From Hoeflea marina (lineage in GTDB: Bacteria > Pseudomonadota > Alphaproteobacteria > Rhizobiales > Rhizobiaceae): a stretch of 64,000 nucleotides of DNA. The notes beneath the pieces were generated by a model, which saw only the letters and a program-made list of their open reading frames with translations, ran no database searches and had not been told where the DNA came from. Positions 30,695 through 40,691 of this stretch are shown here, piece by piece. The DNA lies in the NCBI RefSeq assembly GCF_003182275.1, contig NZ_QGTR01000002.1, positions 558,001-622,000 of the forward strand, in the 5' to 3' direction. The translations under genes and the position numbers were made by a program. Numbering within the stretch: position 1 is the stretch's first letter; the number at the start of each line of letters is the position of its first letter.

Positions 30695-31255
30695 GTGTCA
30701 GACAAGTTCCCGCGTTTTCTTCCGGCCATCTTCGCCGTCGCTCTGGTTGCCGGCTGCACATCGACGGACACTGAAAATGTGCTCAATCCGCGCGGCCAGA
30801 CCGCCGTCGATGCGGCGACCCAGTCGCAGGTCGTGCAGGGCAAGTGCCCGGCCGTGGCGCTGCGCGAGGGGACTGCCTATTTCTCCACCTATGCCAAGGG
30901 CGGCGAGAAGGACAAGGACCCTTCCAAGGTCATGCAGCAGGCCTCGATCGCCGACACGACGCGCCAGTGCCGGGTGTCGGGCGACCAGATGATCATGACA
31001 GTCGTGGCCTCCGGCAGGCTGGTCGCCGGTCCGGCCGGTGGCGCCGGCTCGGTGGAGCTGCCGGTCCGCGTGGTCGTGCTCGAGGGCGAGACGGTGCTCT
31101 ATTCGGAACTTCAGCGCCAGGCCGTGACGCTGCCCGAGGGCACGCTCACCACCCAGTTCGTCGTCACCAATTCCGAGGTGACCTTCCCGGCGGCCTCCGC
31201 CGGCAGCGCCCGGGTGTTCATCGGCTTCGACCCGGGTCCCTACAACACAAAGTAA
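30695..31255 (+). CDS. Predicted lipoprotein of unknown function
   Basis: A 186-residue protein with a signal peptide ending VAGC, placing the lipidated Cys near residue 21. The mature part includes ALREGTAYFSTYAKGG and SVELPVRVVVLEG and a final VFIGFDPGPYN; no known family. The start is GTG at 30695. It is divergent from thrC and alone on its strand. Confidence 0.75.
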   Translation: MSDKFPRFLPAIFAVALVAGCTSTDTENVLNPRGQTAVDAATQSQVVQGKCPAVALREGTAYFSTYAKGGEKDKDPSKVMQQASIADTTRQCRVSGDQMIMTVVASGRLVAGPAGGAGSVELPVRVVVLEGETVLYSELQRQAVTLPEGTLTTQFVVTNSEVTFPAASAGSARVFIGFDPGPYNTK

Positions 31256-31651
31256 GACGCTGAGGCGGTTTCGCCGCCGGTCGGGCCGGTGCGCACGGCA
31301 GGCGATGCGTGGAATATGGCCGCTCGCGGATTCCGTGGGCTGCTTTTCTGTCGGCTGACCGCTGCCGGATCTGGCGATGGCGGATTGGGTGGCTTCACCC
31401 CGCCCTTCGAGGGTGGCTGACGCGGCCGCCTCGGGATGAGGGTGAAGGGCGGCGCAGCCCTTCCGCCGTCATGCCGGACTTGATCCGGCATCCAGCGGGC
31501 TCGCGTCCGCGAGCCGGGGGGACTTTTTGATGCGTGTGCGGGATGAGTCTCGCACCGCTCACGCACGGCGCGCGACAGCGGACGCGGGGGACAGGGAGGG
31601 CTTCATCTTCCATCACCCTCGCCCCGTCTCCGGGTGTCGCGCCGATGCGGC
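31256..31651. other. Intergenic region with inverted repeats
   Basis: About 396 bases between convergent genes. It carries the palindromic repeats at 31400-31490 and otherwise no gene; open frames crossing it have low-complexity translations. Confidence 0.5.
31400..31490. repeat. Palindromic intergenic element
   Basis: CCGCCCTTC at 31400-31408 pairs with GAAGGGCGG at 31444-31452, and TGCCGGA at 31472-31478 pairs with TCCGGCA at 31484-31490. Motifs of the kind GCCGGACTTGATCCGGC recur between genes in alphaproteobacterial chromosomes, so this is probably a REP-like repeat; only one copy is in the window. Confidence 0.55.
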
Positions 31652-32341
31652 TCAGATCAGCTCCGACCAGGCGCCGAGCGCCGCGATGGTGTCGGGCAGG
31701 TCGGCCATGCGGCGGATGACGGTCTCGGCGCCGGCGTCGGTGAGCTGGTCGGCGTGGCTGGGATAGCTGTGGGAGCCGCCGGTGAAGCCGATCACCCGCA
31801 TGCCGGCGGCGCGCGCCGCATGCACGCCATGCACAGAATCCTCGATGACGATGGTCGATTTCGGATCGGCGCCCATCTGGGCCGCGCCATGCAGGAAGAT
31901 GTCCGGCTTGGGCTTGGTGCGGCCTTCGCCCAGATCCCGGGCGGAATAGACATGCTCGCCGAACAGCGGCGCCAGACCGGTCTTGGCCAGCATCATCTTC
32001 AGCCGGCCGGACTTGGAATTCGAGCAGACGCAGCGCGGACCGCTGAGCCGGGCGATGGCATCGGCTGCGCCGTCGATGGCCTCGACTTCGCGCTCCAGCC
32101 TGGCATCGAGCAACTCCTCGGACTTGTCGATCAGGCTCGCCTGCAGCGGAATGCTGGAGTCGGCTTCGACCGCAAACAGGATGTCCTTCCAGGTCAGGCC
32201 CGAAAAGCGCTCGCCGAGTTCTTCCGCGGAGATCGGGTAGCCGGCCTCGGTCAGCAGTGCCGATTCGAGGTCGGCGGCGATGACTTCGCTGTCGACGAGC
32301 ACGCCATCGCAATCGAATATGATCAGTTCAAAGCCGGACAT
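31652..32341 (-). CDS. HAD phosphatase, beta-phosphoglucomutase-like
   Basis: A 229-residue HAD hydrolase. Motif I is FDCDGVLVDSE, motif II the Ser/Asn region CSNSKSGR, motif III the Lys in KPKPDIFLH, and motif IV is VIEDSVHG. Residues 15-90 form a helical cap. Members act on sugar or other phosphates; the substrate is not predictable here. It starts at 32341 and is divergent from the isochorismatase-like gene. Confidence 0.88.
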   Translation of the reverse strand: MSGFELIIFDCDGVLVDSEVIAADLESALLTEAGYPISAEELGERFSGLTWKDILFAVEADSSIPLQASLIDKSEELLDARLEREVEAIDGAADAIARLSGPRCVCSNSKSGRLKMMLAKTGLAPLFGEHVYSARDLGEGRTKPKPDIFLHGAAQMGADPKSTIVIEDSVHGVHAARAAGMRVIGFTGGSHSYPSHADQLTDAGAETVIRRMADLPDTIAALGAWSELI

Positions 32342-32456
32342 CTCTAAATTCCTAGGGGAGGGGATTGTCGTGAGCTACAGGATGGCAGGGGCGCGTGCAA
32401 GCCGATATGTTGCCATCCGCCGCCGCTGGCGCCGGCGGGAATCGGAAGGAGCCGCC

Positions 32457-33098
32457 ATGACAGTCATCCTGATGACGGCGATCGCCGCGTTGCTCGGCCT
32501 CTGCCTCTACGCCATCGCCGGCATGTACCGGCTGCAGCGGCCGACCCGGGGGCCGCGCATCGACAAGGACGCGCGGCCCGGCGAGGCGCTGCTGATCATC
32601 GACATGCAGTCCGATTTCACCGGCAGGGGCGGAGGCTACCCGGCGGATGATGTCGAGGCGGTGATTTCGCTGATCAACGAGCACGCCTCCGACGCCTATG
32701 GGCGCGATTGTCCGGTCATCACCGTGCGCCACAGCTTTCTCGCGCGCTACGTCAATGTCTTCCTCCGTCTGCTGGCGAGGGGACGCGGCGCGGCCGGTTC
32801 CGCCGGCCTGGGTCTCGATCCGCGCCTCGAGACCGGGGTCGCGGCGGATTTCATGAAGCACCAGGCGGATGCCTTCTCGGCTCCGGAGTTCGAAGCCTGG
32901 CTCGATGCGCATCGCATCGGCCGGCTCAGCATTGCCGGTCGCGATGGCAACACCGGCATCAGGGCCACCGCGCAGGCGGCGCTCAACCGCGGCTACGAGG
33001 TGGAAATCCTCGCCCCGGCTGTGCTCGCCAGGGCCGAGCCGCAATGGCGCCTGCAGCAGCGCCGGCTGTCGCGCCGCGGCGCCAGGATCAGCATGTGA
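32457..33098 (+). CDS. Isochorismatase-fold protein, catalytic Cys missing
   Basis: A 213-residue protein: one N-terminal helix (ILMTAIAALLGLCLYAIAGMY) then an isochorismatase-like domain. Catalytic Asp49 (LLIIDMQSDF) and Lys134 (DFMKHQADAF) are present, but the segment that normally carries the catalytic Cys reads GRDGNTGIRATA, giving Gly167 at that position. The fold is probably kept and the hydrolase activity lost or altered. It precedes ccrM by 125 bases. Confidence 0.8.
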   Translation: MTVILMTAIAALLGLCLYAIAGMYRLQRPTRGPRIDKDARPGEALLIIDMQSDFTGRGGGYPADDVEAVISLINEHASDAYGRDCPVITVRHSFLARYVNVFLRLLARGRGAAGSAGLGLDPRLETGVAADFMKHQADAFSAPEFEAWLDAHRIGRLSIAGRDGNTGIRATAQAALNRGYEVEILAPAVLARAEPQWRLQQRRLSRRGARISM

Positions 33099-33160
33099 CA
33101 GCGGATTGGCTGCCCGTGGCACAGTGCCGGCAAACATATTTTCGGATGCATTCACCGGTT

Positions 33161-34357
<1,197 letters not shown>

Positions 34358-34419
34358 TCCGGCCGCGCCGCAGCAGCTTGCACCGGGTGTTTGTATACTC
34401 CAGTCCCCGGTGAAAGACG

Positions 34420-34448
34420 AAACGCCCGGGATCAGGTCCCGGGCGTTT
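34420..34448 (+). terminator. Terminator after ccrM
   Basis: AAACGCCCGGGA pairs with TCCCGGGCGTTT around a five-base loop, followed by TCTGCGTTTT. It separates ccrM from the mazEF-type pair. Confidence 0.85.
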
Positions 34449-34497
34449 CTGCGTTTTCGCGGAGACTTGCCACGTCTTGAACCACAGCCCCGTTCAT

Positions 34498-34509
34498 GTT
34501 ACATGTAAC
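34498..34509. promoter_or_regulatory. Perfect palindrome, likely toxin-antitoxin operator
   Basis: GTTACATGTAAC is a perfect 12-base palindrome 20 bases before the antitoxin start and next to its AGGGAG ribosome binding site. A TTGAAC hexamer at 34478 could be a -35 element. Type II antitoxins usually bind such palindromes to repress their own operon, so this is the probable operator. Confidence 0.6.
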
Positions 34510-34529
34510 GGTGTTCAGGGAGAGCTGGC

Positions 34530-34751
34530 ATGGTCAATCCGGTCAATGAGCGCGTTAAAAAGCGGCGGGATGCCATGCGTGCGGCGGGCCTGCGGCCGAT
34601 CCAGATCTGGGTCCCTGATACCCGCAGGAAGGGGTTTGCGGAGGAATGCCGCCGCCAGGCGCGTATCGTCGCCGTGGCTGACGCCGCGGACGCCGACCTG
34701 ATCGGATTTCTTGACGCCGCGTTGCAAGATATTGTCAGCATCGACGAATGA
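34530..34751 (+). CDS. mazE: Antitoxin, MazE family (DUF3018-like)
   Basis: A 73-residue protein like the DUF3018/MazE-type antitoxins that pair with PemK/MazF toxins: VNERVKKRRDAMRAAGLRPIQIWVPD is the conserved N-terminal part. AGGGAG precedes ATG at 34530. The stop overlaps the next start by four bases (ATGA), so toxin synthesis is coupled to antitoxin. The symbol is by family, not orthology. Confidence 0.85.
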   Translation: MVNPVNERVKKRRDAMRAAGLRPIQIWVPDTRRKGFAEECRRQARIVAVADAADADLIGFLDAALQDIVSIDE

Positions 34752-35071
34752 GACGCGGGGACATGATCACCGTAGCTCTGCAGGGCGCTTTTGGTAAGCC
34801 GCGTCCCGCACTGATTGTTCAGGCCGATCAGTTTCAAGACGCCGCGACGCTGACGGTAGCGCTTGTGTCGAGTGATCTCATCGAGGCGCCGCTCATGCGA
34901 TTGTCCGTGATGCCGACACCGGAGAACGGGTTGCGCCTGCCGTCTCAGATAATGATCGACAAGCTGATGACAGTGAGCCGAGACAAAGTGGGAAAGCCTT
35001 TCGGCCGGCTTGATGACACATCCATGTTGGCAGTAGACCGCCTGTTGGCGCTGTTTCTGGGATTTGGTTAG
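34748..35071 (+). CDS. mazF: MazF/PemK family toxin (mRNA interferase)
   Basis: A 107-residue toxin of the MazF/PemK/CcdB fold. MRRGDMITVALQGAFGKPRPALIVQAD is the N-terminal strand-loop of the family, and the IMIDKLMTVSRDKVG segment is the conserved middle. MazF enzymes cleave single-stranded mRNA at short sites; this site is unknown. It completes a type II pair with the upstream antitoxin. Confidence 0.88.
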   Translation: MRRGDMITVALQGAFGKPRPALIVQADQFQDAATLTVALVSSDLIEAPLMRLSVMPTPENGLRLPSQIMIDKLMTVSRDKVGKPFGRLDDTSMLAVDRLLALFLGFG

Positions 35072-35089
35072 AGCCATCCCAACAACAAA

Positions 35090-35118
35090 ACAGCCCGACG
35101 CCGTGGGCATCGGGCTGT
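35090..35118 (-). terminator. Terminator between mazF and YciE/F gene
   Basis: ACAGCCCGA at 35090-35098 pairs with TCGGGCTGT at 35110-35118. The minus-strand transcript continues as TTTTGTTGTT, so it terminates the ferritin-like gene; it may also help end mazF. Confidence 0.75.
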
Positions 35119-35159
35119 GATCCTGGCTAGCCGTCTTGCGGCTTCGCCTGTCCCATGTC

Positions 35160-35636
35160 TCAGGCGGCTTCGTTGACTTCCGAGACTGCGAGGTTGGTGA
35201 GCTTGGAGTTGGCGGCCTTTTCCTGGTCGAGGATGCTCGACAGCAGATCATGCGCCTCGGTGTGGCCCAGAACCTTTGCCCATTCCCGCAGCGTGCCGTA
35301 GCGGGCGATCTCGTAGTGCTCGACGGCCTGGCAGGCGCCGATCAGCATGGCGTTGAGCGCTTCGCCCTCGGCTTCCTCGATCAGGCCGTCGGTTTCCTTG
35401 ATCAGGCCCTCGATGGCATCGCACTTCTCGCCTTCGGCCTTCTTGCCGATCGATTTGAACACCTTGTCGAGTGTCTTGATCTGTTCCTTGGTCTCGGCGA
35501 GGTGGGCTTCGACCGCATCCTTGAGCTTCTGGCTGGTGGCGGCCTTGGCGACCTTCGGCAGCGCCTTGGTCAGCGCGTTCTCGGCATAGTAGATATCCTT
35601 GAGGGTGTGTTCGAAGGCGTCGGACAGGGTTTTCAT
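35160..35636 (-). CDS. YciE/YciF family ferritin-like protein (DUF892)
   Basis: A 158-residue helical protein of the DUF892 family, whose crystal structures show a ferritin-like four-helix bundle with a di-iron site. MKTLSDAFEHTLKDIYYAENALTKAL at the start and EHYEIARYGTLREWA near the end carry the conserved Glu/His ligands. The family is often stress-induced; the role is unknown. GGAG precedes the ATG at 35636. Confidence 0.9.
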   Translation of the reverse strand: MKTLSDAFEHTLKDIYYAENALTKALPKVAKAATSQKLKDAVEAHLAETKEQIKTLDKVFKSIGKKAEGEKCDAIEGLIKETDGLIEEAEGEALNAMLIGACQAVEHYEIARYGTLREWAKVLGHTEAHDLLSSILDQEKAANSKLTNLAVSEVNEAA

Positions 35637-35795
35637 GGTGAACTCCGATTGGTTGGTGGCTGTCCTCAAACGTGCCAGACCCGGGGTCGTTCCACGGCCA
35701 TGGCGTCAGAAGGCCTTTTTGCGGCATTCGGCGCCGGCGTCGGGAACGAAAGCCGACGCCACTTGTTAAGCGATGCTGAAACAAAGGGGCGCCCC

Positions 35796-37019
35796 ATGGA
35801 CACGACAACACGCAAGCGCGATCTGCGCGATTCGATGCCGCTCTGGGCGGCGACGCCCTCGATCAGCGTCATCACATCGAAATCCGCCGCCAGCCGCTCC
35901 TACGACGTCGTCATCGTCGGCGCCGGAATTTCCGGGGCGCTGGTGGCAGAGGCGCTCGCCGACGGCAGGCGCTCGATTCTGGTCATCGATCGCCGCAAGC
36001 CGGTGACCGGTTCGACCATGGCCTCCACTGCGATGATCCAGCACGAGATCGACGTGCCGCTGAGCGATCTGTCGCGGATGATCGGCGAGGAGAAGGCCGC
36101 CCGCGCCTGGCGCCGCTCGGCGGCCTCCGTCAAGGCGTTGAGCCAAAAGGTGAAGTCTCTGGACCTCGTCTGCAGCTGGCGCGACAAGCAGACGCTCTAT
36201 CTCGCCGGCGAGGGCGGCGGCGCCCGAAAGCTGTCCGCTGAGTTCCGCGCCCGCCAGTCGGCAGGCCTCGAGGTCGGCTATGTCGATGGCGACACGGTGA
36301 AAGCCGATTATGGCATCGATCGCGAGGCGGCGCTCCTCAGCCAGGCATCCGCATCGGGAAATCCGGCGCAGCTTGCCGCCGGCCTGCTGCGCGCGGCGCG
36401 TGCACGCGGCGTCGAGATCGTCGAGGGCGTCGAGATCACTGACCTTTCGGAGTTCGGCGACCGGGCCGTGCTCGCCACGTCATCGGGTTCGCTGATCGAC
36501 GCCGGCCACGTGGTCTTCTGCACCGGCTACGAGTTTCTCGAGCGCGTGCAGCAGAAGGGCCATTCCATCGCCTCGACCTGGGCACTGGCAACGCCGCCGG
36601 GCCTGGACCTGCCGGGCTGGCTGTCGGATACCCTGGTCTGGGAGGCCGCCGATCCCTACCTCTATTTCCGCATGACCCGTGACGGCCGGCTGATCGCCGG
36701 AGGCGAGGACGAGGGGGACCCGGAATCCTACCATTCCGAGGCCAAGATGCTTTCCAAGCCGAAGCGGATTCTCGAAAAGCTGTCAGATCTGCTCGGCGTC
36801 AAGCTGCCGGATCCGGAGTTCACCTGGTCGGCCGGCTTCGGCCTGACGCCCACCGGGCTTCCCTATATCGACCGCGTTCCCGGCATGAGCCGCGTCTTCG
36901 CCGTGATGGGCTTCGGCGGCAACGGCATCACCTTCAGCCAGATCGCCTCCGAGCTCATTGCAGGCGAGATCGGCGGCAAGCCGGACCCGGACCGGGACCT
37001 GTTCCGCATTCCCGCCTGA
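35796..37019 (+). CDS. FAD-dependent oxidoreductase (DAO family)
   Basis: A 407-residue flavoprotein of the D-amino-acid-oxidase fold. The FAD-binding DVVIVGAGISGALVAEAL is near residue 37, and the C-terminal GLTPTGLPYIDRVPGMSRVFAVMGFGGNGITFSQIASE closes the cofactor site. No substrate can be assigned. An N-terminal ~36 residues precede the FAD motif. It is followed by a GAF histidine kinase. Confidence 0.88.
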   Translation: MDTTTRKRDLRDSMPLWAATPSISVITSKSAASRSYDVVIVGAGISGALVAEALADGRRSILVIDRRKPVTGSTMASTAMIQHEIDVPLSDLSRMIGEEKAARAWRRSAASVKALSQKVKSLDLVCSWRDKQTLYLAGEGGGARKLSAEFRARQSAGLEVGYVDGDTVKADYGIDREAALLSQASASGNPAQLAAGLLRAARARGVEIVEGVEITDLSEFGDRAVLATSSGSLIDAGHVVFCTGYEFLERVQQKGHSIASTWALATPPGLDLPGWLSDTLVWEAADPYLYFRMTRDGRLIAGGEDEGDPESYHSEAKMLSKPKRILEKLSDLLGVKLPDPEFTWSAGFGLTPTGLPYIDRVPGMSRVFAVMGFGGNGITFSQIASELIAGEIGGKPDPDRDLFRIPA

Positions 37020-37114
37020 ATGCGCGGCAAAACACTGGAGGAACCGAGCCGGGTGCAATACGTTGCTTTTTTTGGCCAACAATGGCCAGGCCCGACGCGG
37101 AACCGGGGAACCTC

Positions 37115-38296
37115 ATGAACGCTTCGTATGCCCAGGACCTCGACATCATCGCCCGGATCGAGGCGATACCCAACATTCTCGATGTGGTGTGCAACGCCAC
37201 CGGCATGGGATATGCGGCAGTCGCGCGAGTCACCGCCGACCGCTGGATCGCCATGAGCGTGCTTGATCGCATCAATTTCGGACTTGCAGCCGGTGGCGAA
37301 CTGCAGGTCGAAACGACCCTATGCAACGACGTGCGTGAAAACCGCGGGCTTGTGGTCATCAACCACGTCTCGAAGGACGAGGTCTATTGCGGCCATCCGA
37401 CGCCGGCGATGTACGGCTTCGAGAGCTATATTTCCGTCCCCGTGCGGCTTGCCGACGGCAGTTTCTTCGGCACGCTCTGCGCCATCGATCCGAAGCCCGC
37501 GCAACTGGCAAACCCGCAGATCGTCGGCATGTTCACGCTATTTGCCGAACTGATCGGCTTCCACATCGATGCCCAGCGCAAGCTGATGTCGGCCGAGGAA
37601 GCGCTTCTAGAGGAGCGCCAGGCCGCGCAGATGCGCGAGCAGTTCATCGCCGTTCTCGGCCACGACATCCGCAGCCCGATGGCCTCGATTTCCGCCGGAA
37701 TCCAGATGCTCAAGCGCATGGCGCTCGAGCCCAAGGCCGACATGATCCTTCAGCGCATGGAGGCCAGCGTCGATCGCTCCATCACGCTGATCGGCAATGT
37801 CATGGATTTCGCCCGTGCCAGGCTCGCCGGCGGCATCGGCCTGCAGCGTTCCCGCGACGGCGAGACCTTGCTGCCCTACCTGCAGCAGGTGGTGGCGGAA
37901 GTGAAATCGGTCCATCCCGAACGCGATATCCGCTCCGAGCTCGATGTTCCGGAAGGGCTCGTCTGCGACCGGTCGCGCGTTTCCCAGTTGCTCTCCAACC
38001 TGCTCGGCAACGCGGTCAGTCACGGCAATCCGGACGGGCCCATCCTCGTCGTTGCCAGCCGGGACGGGACATGGTTCGAACTCGCGGTCACGAACCATGG
38101 CGATCCGATCCCCGCCGATGTGCGGGCCAGGCTGTTCCAGCCCTTCGCCCGCCGGGCCGGGGACGTGTCGCAGGGACTGGGTCTGGGGCTGTTCATCGCC
38201 TCGGAGATCGCCAAGGCGCATCAGGGCACGCTGCAGACTGAGTCCGGAGACGACCGCACGACCTTCACCTTGCGGATGCCGATCGGAGGCCGTTGA
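37115..38296 (+). CDS. GAF-domain sensor histidine kinase
   Basis: A 393-residue soluble histidine kinase: GAF domain (about 10-150), then HisKA with phospho-acceptor His183 (FIAVLGHDIRSPMASI), then HATPase with NLLGNAVSHG and GLGLGLFIASEIAKAH. No cognate response regulator is adjacent. GGGGAA lies before ATG at 37115; an in-frame ATG 33 bases upstream lacks a ribosome binding site. No membrane segment is present, so it senses a cytoplasmic ligand. Confidence 0.92.
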   Translation: MNASYAQDLDIIARIEAIPNILDVVCNATGMGYAAVARVTADRWIAMSVLDRINFGLAAGGELQVETTLCNDVRENRGLVVINHVSKDEVYCGHPTPAMYGFESYISVPVRLADGSFFGTLCAIDPKPAQLANPQIVGMFTLFAELIGFHIDAQRKLMSAEEALLEERQAAQMREQFIAVLGHDIRSPMASISAGIQMLKRMALEPKADMILQRMEASVDRSITLIGNVMDFARARLAGGIGLQRSRDGETLLPYLQQVVAEVKSVHPERDIRSELDVPEGLVCDRSRVSQLLSNLLGNAVSHGNPDGPILVVASRDGTWFELAVTNHGDPIPADVRARLFQPFARRAGDVSQGLGLGLFIASEIAKAHQGTLQTESGDDRTTFTLRMPIGGR

Positions 38297-38312
38297 AGTC
38301 TGCTCTGCTGTT

Positions 38313-38945
38313 TCAGCGCCGCAGGCGCTCCATTTCGTAGCCGGCGAGATCCTTGCGCAGCTGCTCGGCATTGACGAAGCGGATCGCGTGCCAGCCGGCG
38401 TCGCGGGCGCCCTGCACGTTTTTCTCCACGTCGTCGATGAACAGGCAGAACCCCGGATCGAGATCGAAATCCGTTGTGTGGCGTTCATAGATGGCAGGCT
38501 CGGGCTTGAGCAGTTTCACGTCGCCGGAGACGGTGACGCCGCGCGGCACCTTCAGGAACGGATACATCTCCTGCGCCTGGCGGAACGTATCCGACGCGAA
38601 ATTGGTCAGCATCGTCACGTCATGGCCGCTGTCGATCAGGTCGAGCATGATGGCGACGCTGTCGTCATAGGCGTGGCTGACCATCCGGTGCCAGTTCTCG
38701 CGGAAGGCGCGGATCAGCGGCGCCTTGTCGGGATGCTCGGCAATGAGGATCGCCTCGGCCTCTTCCCAGGTCCGGCCGCGGTCCTGCTCCATGTTCCACG
38801 CCGAGGTGCAGACGGTCTCGAGGAACTCGTGTCGCGCCGCGTCATCGGGGATCAGCGGCCGGTAGGCAATGTGTGGATCGTAGTGGATCAGGACAGAGCC
38901 GATGTCGAAGACGATGTGGCGGATCGGTGTGCGGGTCTCGATCAT
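38313..38945 (-). CDS. HAD family hydrolase
   Basis: A 210-residue HAD hydrolase with motif I FDIGSVLIHYD, motif II LTNFASD, motif III in KLLKPEPAIYE and motif IV FIDDVEKNVQGA. The DIGSVL form of motif I, with Gly-Ser after Asp-Ile, is common in epoxide-hydrolase/YihX-like HADs. Its start overlaps the mutY stop by four bases (ATGA), so it is translationally coupled to mutY. Confidence 0.9.
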   Translation of the reverse strand: MIETRTPIRHIVFDIGSVLIHYDPHIAYRPLIPDDAARHEFLETVCTSAWNMEQDRGRTWEEAEAILIAEHPDKAPLIRAFRENWHRMVSHAYDDSVAIMLDLIDSGHDVTMLTNFASDTFRQAQEMYPFLKVPRGVTVSGDVKLLKPEPAIYERHTTDFDLDPGFCLFIDDVEKNVQGARDAGWHAIRFVNAEQLRKDLAGYEMERLRR

Positions 38946-40042
38946 GGCTTGTCCTTGCTTGGCTTGCTTGCCGGCCGGTCCGGCGGAAAGGCTCCGGGCA
39001 GCGCGGCGGCGATGGCCTTTTTCATCAGCGTCGGCAGAGCCTCGCCGCCGATTTCCGCGGGCGAGCTCCACCAGCCGGGATGATTGCCGCGGTGTGCGAC
39101 ATCGGCGTGAAAGACGTCAAGCCGGAGCTCGAAATGGGTGAAGACATGGCTGACGGTTCCCGCGGGGGTCCATTCGGCCGGAAAGGGAGCTGCCTCGACG
39201 CCGGTCTCGCCGTCGCCGCGCACCGTCCAGTTGCTGGTCGGCACGCCGCTCATGCCCCCGAGCATGCCCTTGTCGGGCCGCCGCACCAGCAGCACGCCGC
39301 CGTCCGCGTCCACCGCAATGAAGGCGGCGCCGCGCCGCACCGGCTTGGCCTTTTTCGGCGCCTTGACGGGGAACTCCTCCTGCCGCCCGGACTTGCGCGC
39401 CGCGCAGCCGGTCGCCAGCGGGCAGAGCACGCAGGCGGGACGTCGCGGCGTGCAGATGGCGGTGCCGAGATCCATCAGTCCCTGGGCAAAATCGCCGGGG
39501 CGGGTGACGGGCGTGGCGTCTGCCACGTGTCGCCGGATGTCCGGCTTGGCCGCGGGAAGCGGCGTGGCGATCTCGAACAGGCGGGTGAACACCCGCTCGA
39601 TGTTGCCGTCCACCACCGCCGCCGGCCGGTCGAAGGCGATCGCCGCGATTGCCGCGGCCGTGTAGGGACCGATGCCGGGCAGGGCGCGCAGCCCGGCCTC
39701 GCTGTCCGGGAACCGGCCGCCGTGATCGCGGACGATGGCCTCGGCGCAGGCCTTCAGGTTGCGGGCCCGGGAATAGTAGCCGAGCCCGGCCCAGGCCTTC
39801 ATCACCTCCTCGGTCGGCGCGGCCGCCAGCGCCGCGACCGTCGGCCATTGCCGGACGAAGCTTTCGAAATAGGCCATGACCGCCGGAACCGTGGTCTGCT
39901 GCAGCATGATTTCCGACAGCCAGACCCGGTAGGGATCGTTGACGACGCCATGCGCCCGGTCCGGCGGACTGACCCGCCAGGGCAGGCTGCGGTGGTGCCG
40001 GTCGTACCAGTCAAGCAGGGGTGCGGCGATGCGGTTGGTCAC
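38942..40042 (-). CDS. mutY: A/G-specific adenine glycosylase
   Basis: MutY removes adenine mispaired with 8-oxoguanine. The 366-residue protein has the HhH-GPD core (catalytic Glu in SEIMLQQTTV, HhH in LPGIGPYTAAAIAAIAF, Asp in DGNIERVF), a 4Fe-4S cluster of the CxxxxxxCxxCxxxxxC type (from AICTPRRPACVLCPLATGC), and a C-terminal NUDIX-like domain (residues 230-360). The start is GTG at 40042. The HAD gene follows. Confidence 0.95.
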   Translation of the reverse strand: MTNRIAAPLLDWYDRHHRSLPWRVSPPDRAHGVVNDPYRVWLSEIMLQQTTVPAVMAYFESFVRQWPTVAALAAAPTEEVMKAWAGLGYYSRARNLKACAEAIVRDHGGRFPDSEAGLRALPGIGPYTAAAIAAIAFDRPAAVVDGNIERVFTRLFEIATPLPAAKPDIRRHVADATPVTRPGDFAQGLMDLGTAICTPRRPACVLCPLATGCAARKSGRQEEFPVKAPKKAKPVRRGAAFIAVDADGGVLLVRRPDKGMLGGMSGVPTSNWTVRGDGETGVEAAPFPAEWTPAGTVSHVFTHFELRLDVFHADVAHRGNHPGWWSSPAEIGGEALPTLMKKAIAAALPGAFPPDRPASKPSKDKP

Positions 40043-40205
40043 GAGGTCAGGAATGATTGGTGTCTGCTTCGGGAATGCGGGATGCGTCAGTCCCCATGTA
40101 GTCGAATTCGGGGCTCAGGCAAGTGCCGCGTGGAAGCCATCGCCGGGCCTCTCCGCTATAGGCGGCGCACATCGCCGGTGGCGCTGCCCCGTGCCAAATT
40201 GCCAA

Positions 40206-40233
40206 GGACCGGCGTCCATGAGGGCGCCGGTCC
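40206..40233 (-). terminator. Stem-loop downstream of PLDc_N gene
   Basis: GGACCGGCG pairs with CGCCGGTCC around a ten-base loop. The minus-strand sequence after it begins TTGGC, not a good U-run, so termination is plausible but not certain. Confidence 0.45.
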
Positions 40234-40262
40234 GAAGTGTCGGGCAATTCGTGGTCCGGTGA

Positions 40263-40442
40263 CTAGACCCGGCGACCTGCCAGCAGCCAGATCAGCAGGC
40301 CGATAACGGGCAGGATGATGATGAGCAGGATCCACAACAGCTTCGAGCCCGTCGATCCACCGCCCTGCACAATCTTGATGATCGCCCAGATATCTGCAAT
40401 CAGCACGATAAGACCCAAAATGCCGCCGTATTCAAATCCCAT
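40263..40442 (-). CDS. PLDc_N domain small membrane protein
   Basis: A 59-residue protein with a good ribosome binding site (AGGAG eight bases before ATG). Two transmembrane helices (GGILGLIVLIADIWAIIKIV and LWILLIIILPVIGLLIWLL) with a Gly/Ser turn between them match the PLDc_N (phospholipase D-nuclease N-terminal) family of tiny membrane proteins. Their function is unknown. It is transcribed away from the GT25 gene. Confidence 0.82.
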   Translation of the reverse strand: MGFEYGGILGLIVLIADIWAIIKIVQGGGSTGSKLLWILLIIILPVIGLLIWLLAGRRV

Positions 40443-40691
40443 GTCAAAATCTCCTGATGAAACCGGTTGTATCGCGCACGAGATCGTGCGTTCTGCATAT
40501 CCAACTAATATGTGGCGGAATGGTTCCGCTCAGCCGTTGGGATATCGTCGACTGTCCGCACCACAGGGGGCGGCAGGGCGCAAGGGTGCTGTTCGCCGCG
40601 CCCTCGCACGGGTGACACCAGGCGGATTCAGGGATAGAAGGCTGCATCCGACAGGCATCCCGCCCGGATGCTGAAATCCGCAGGACCACGC

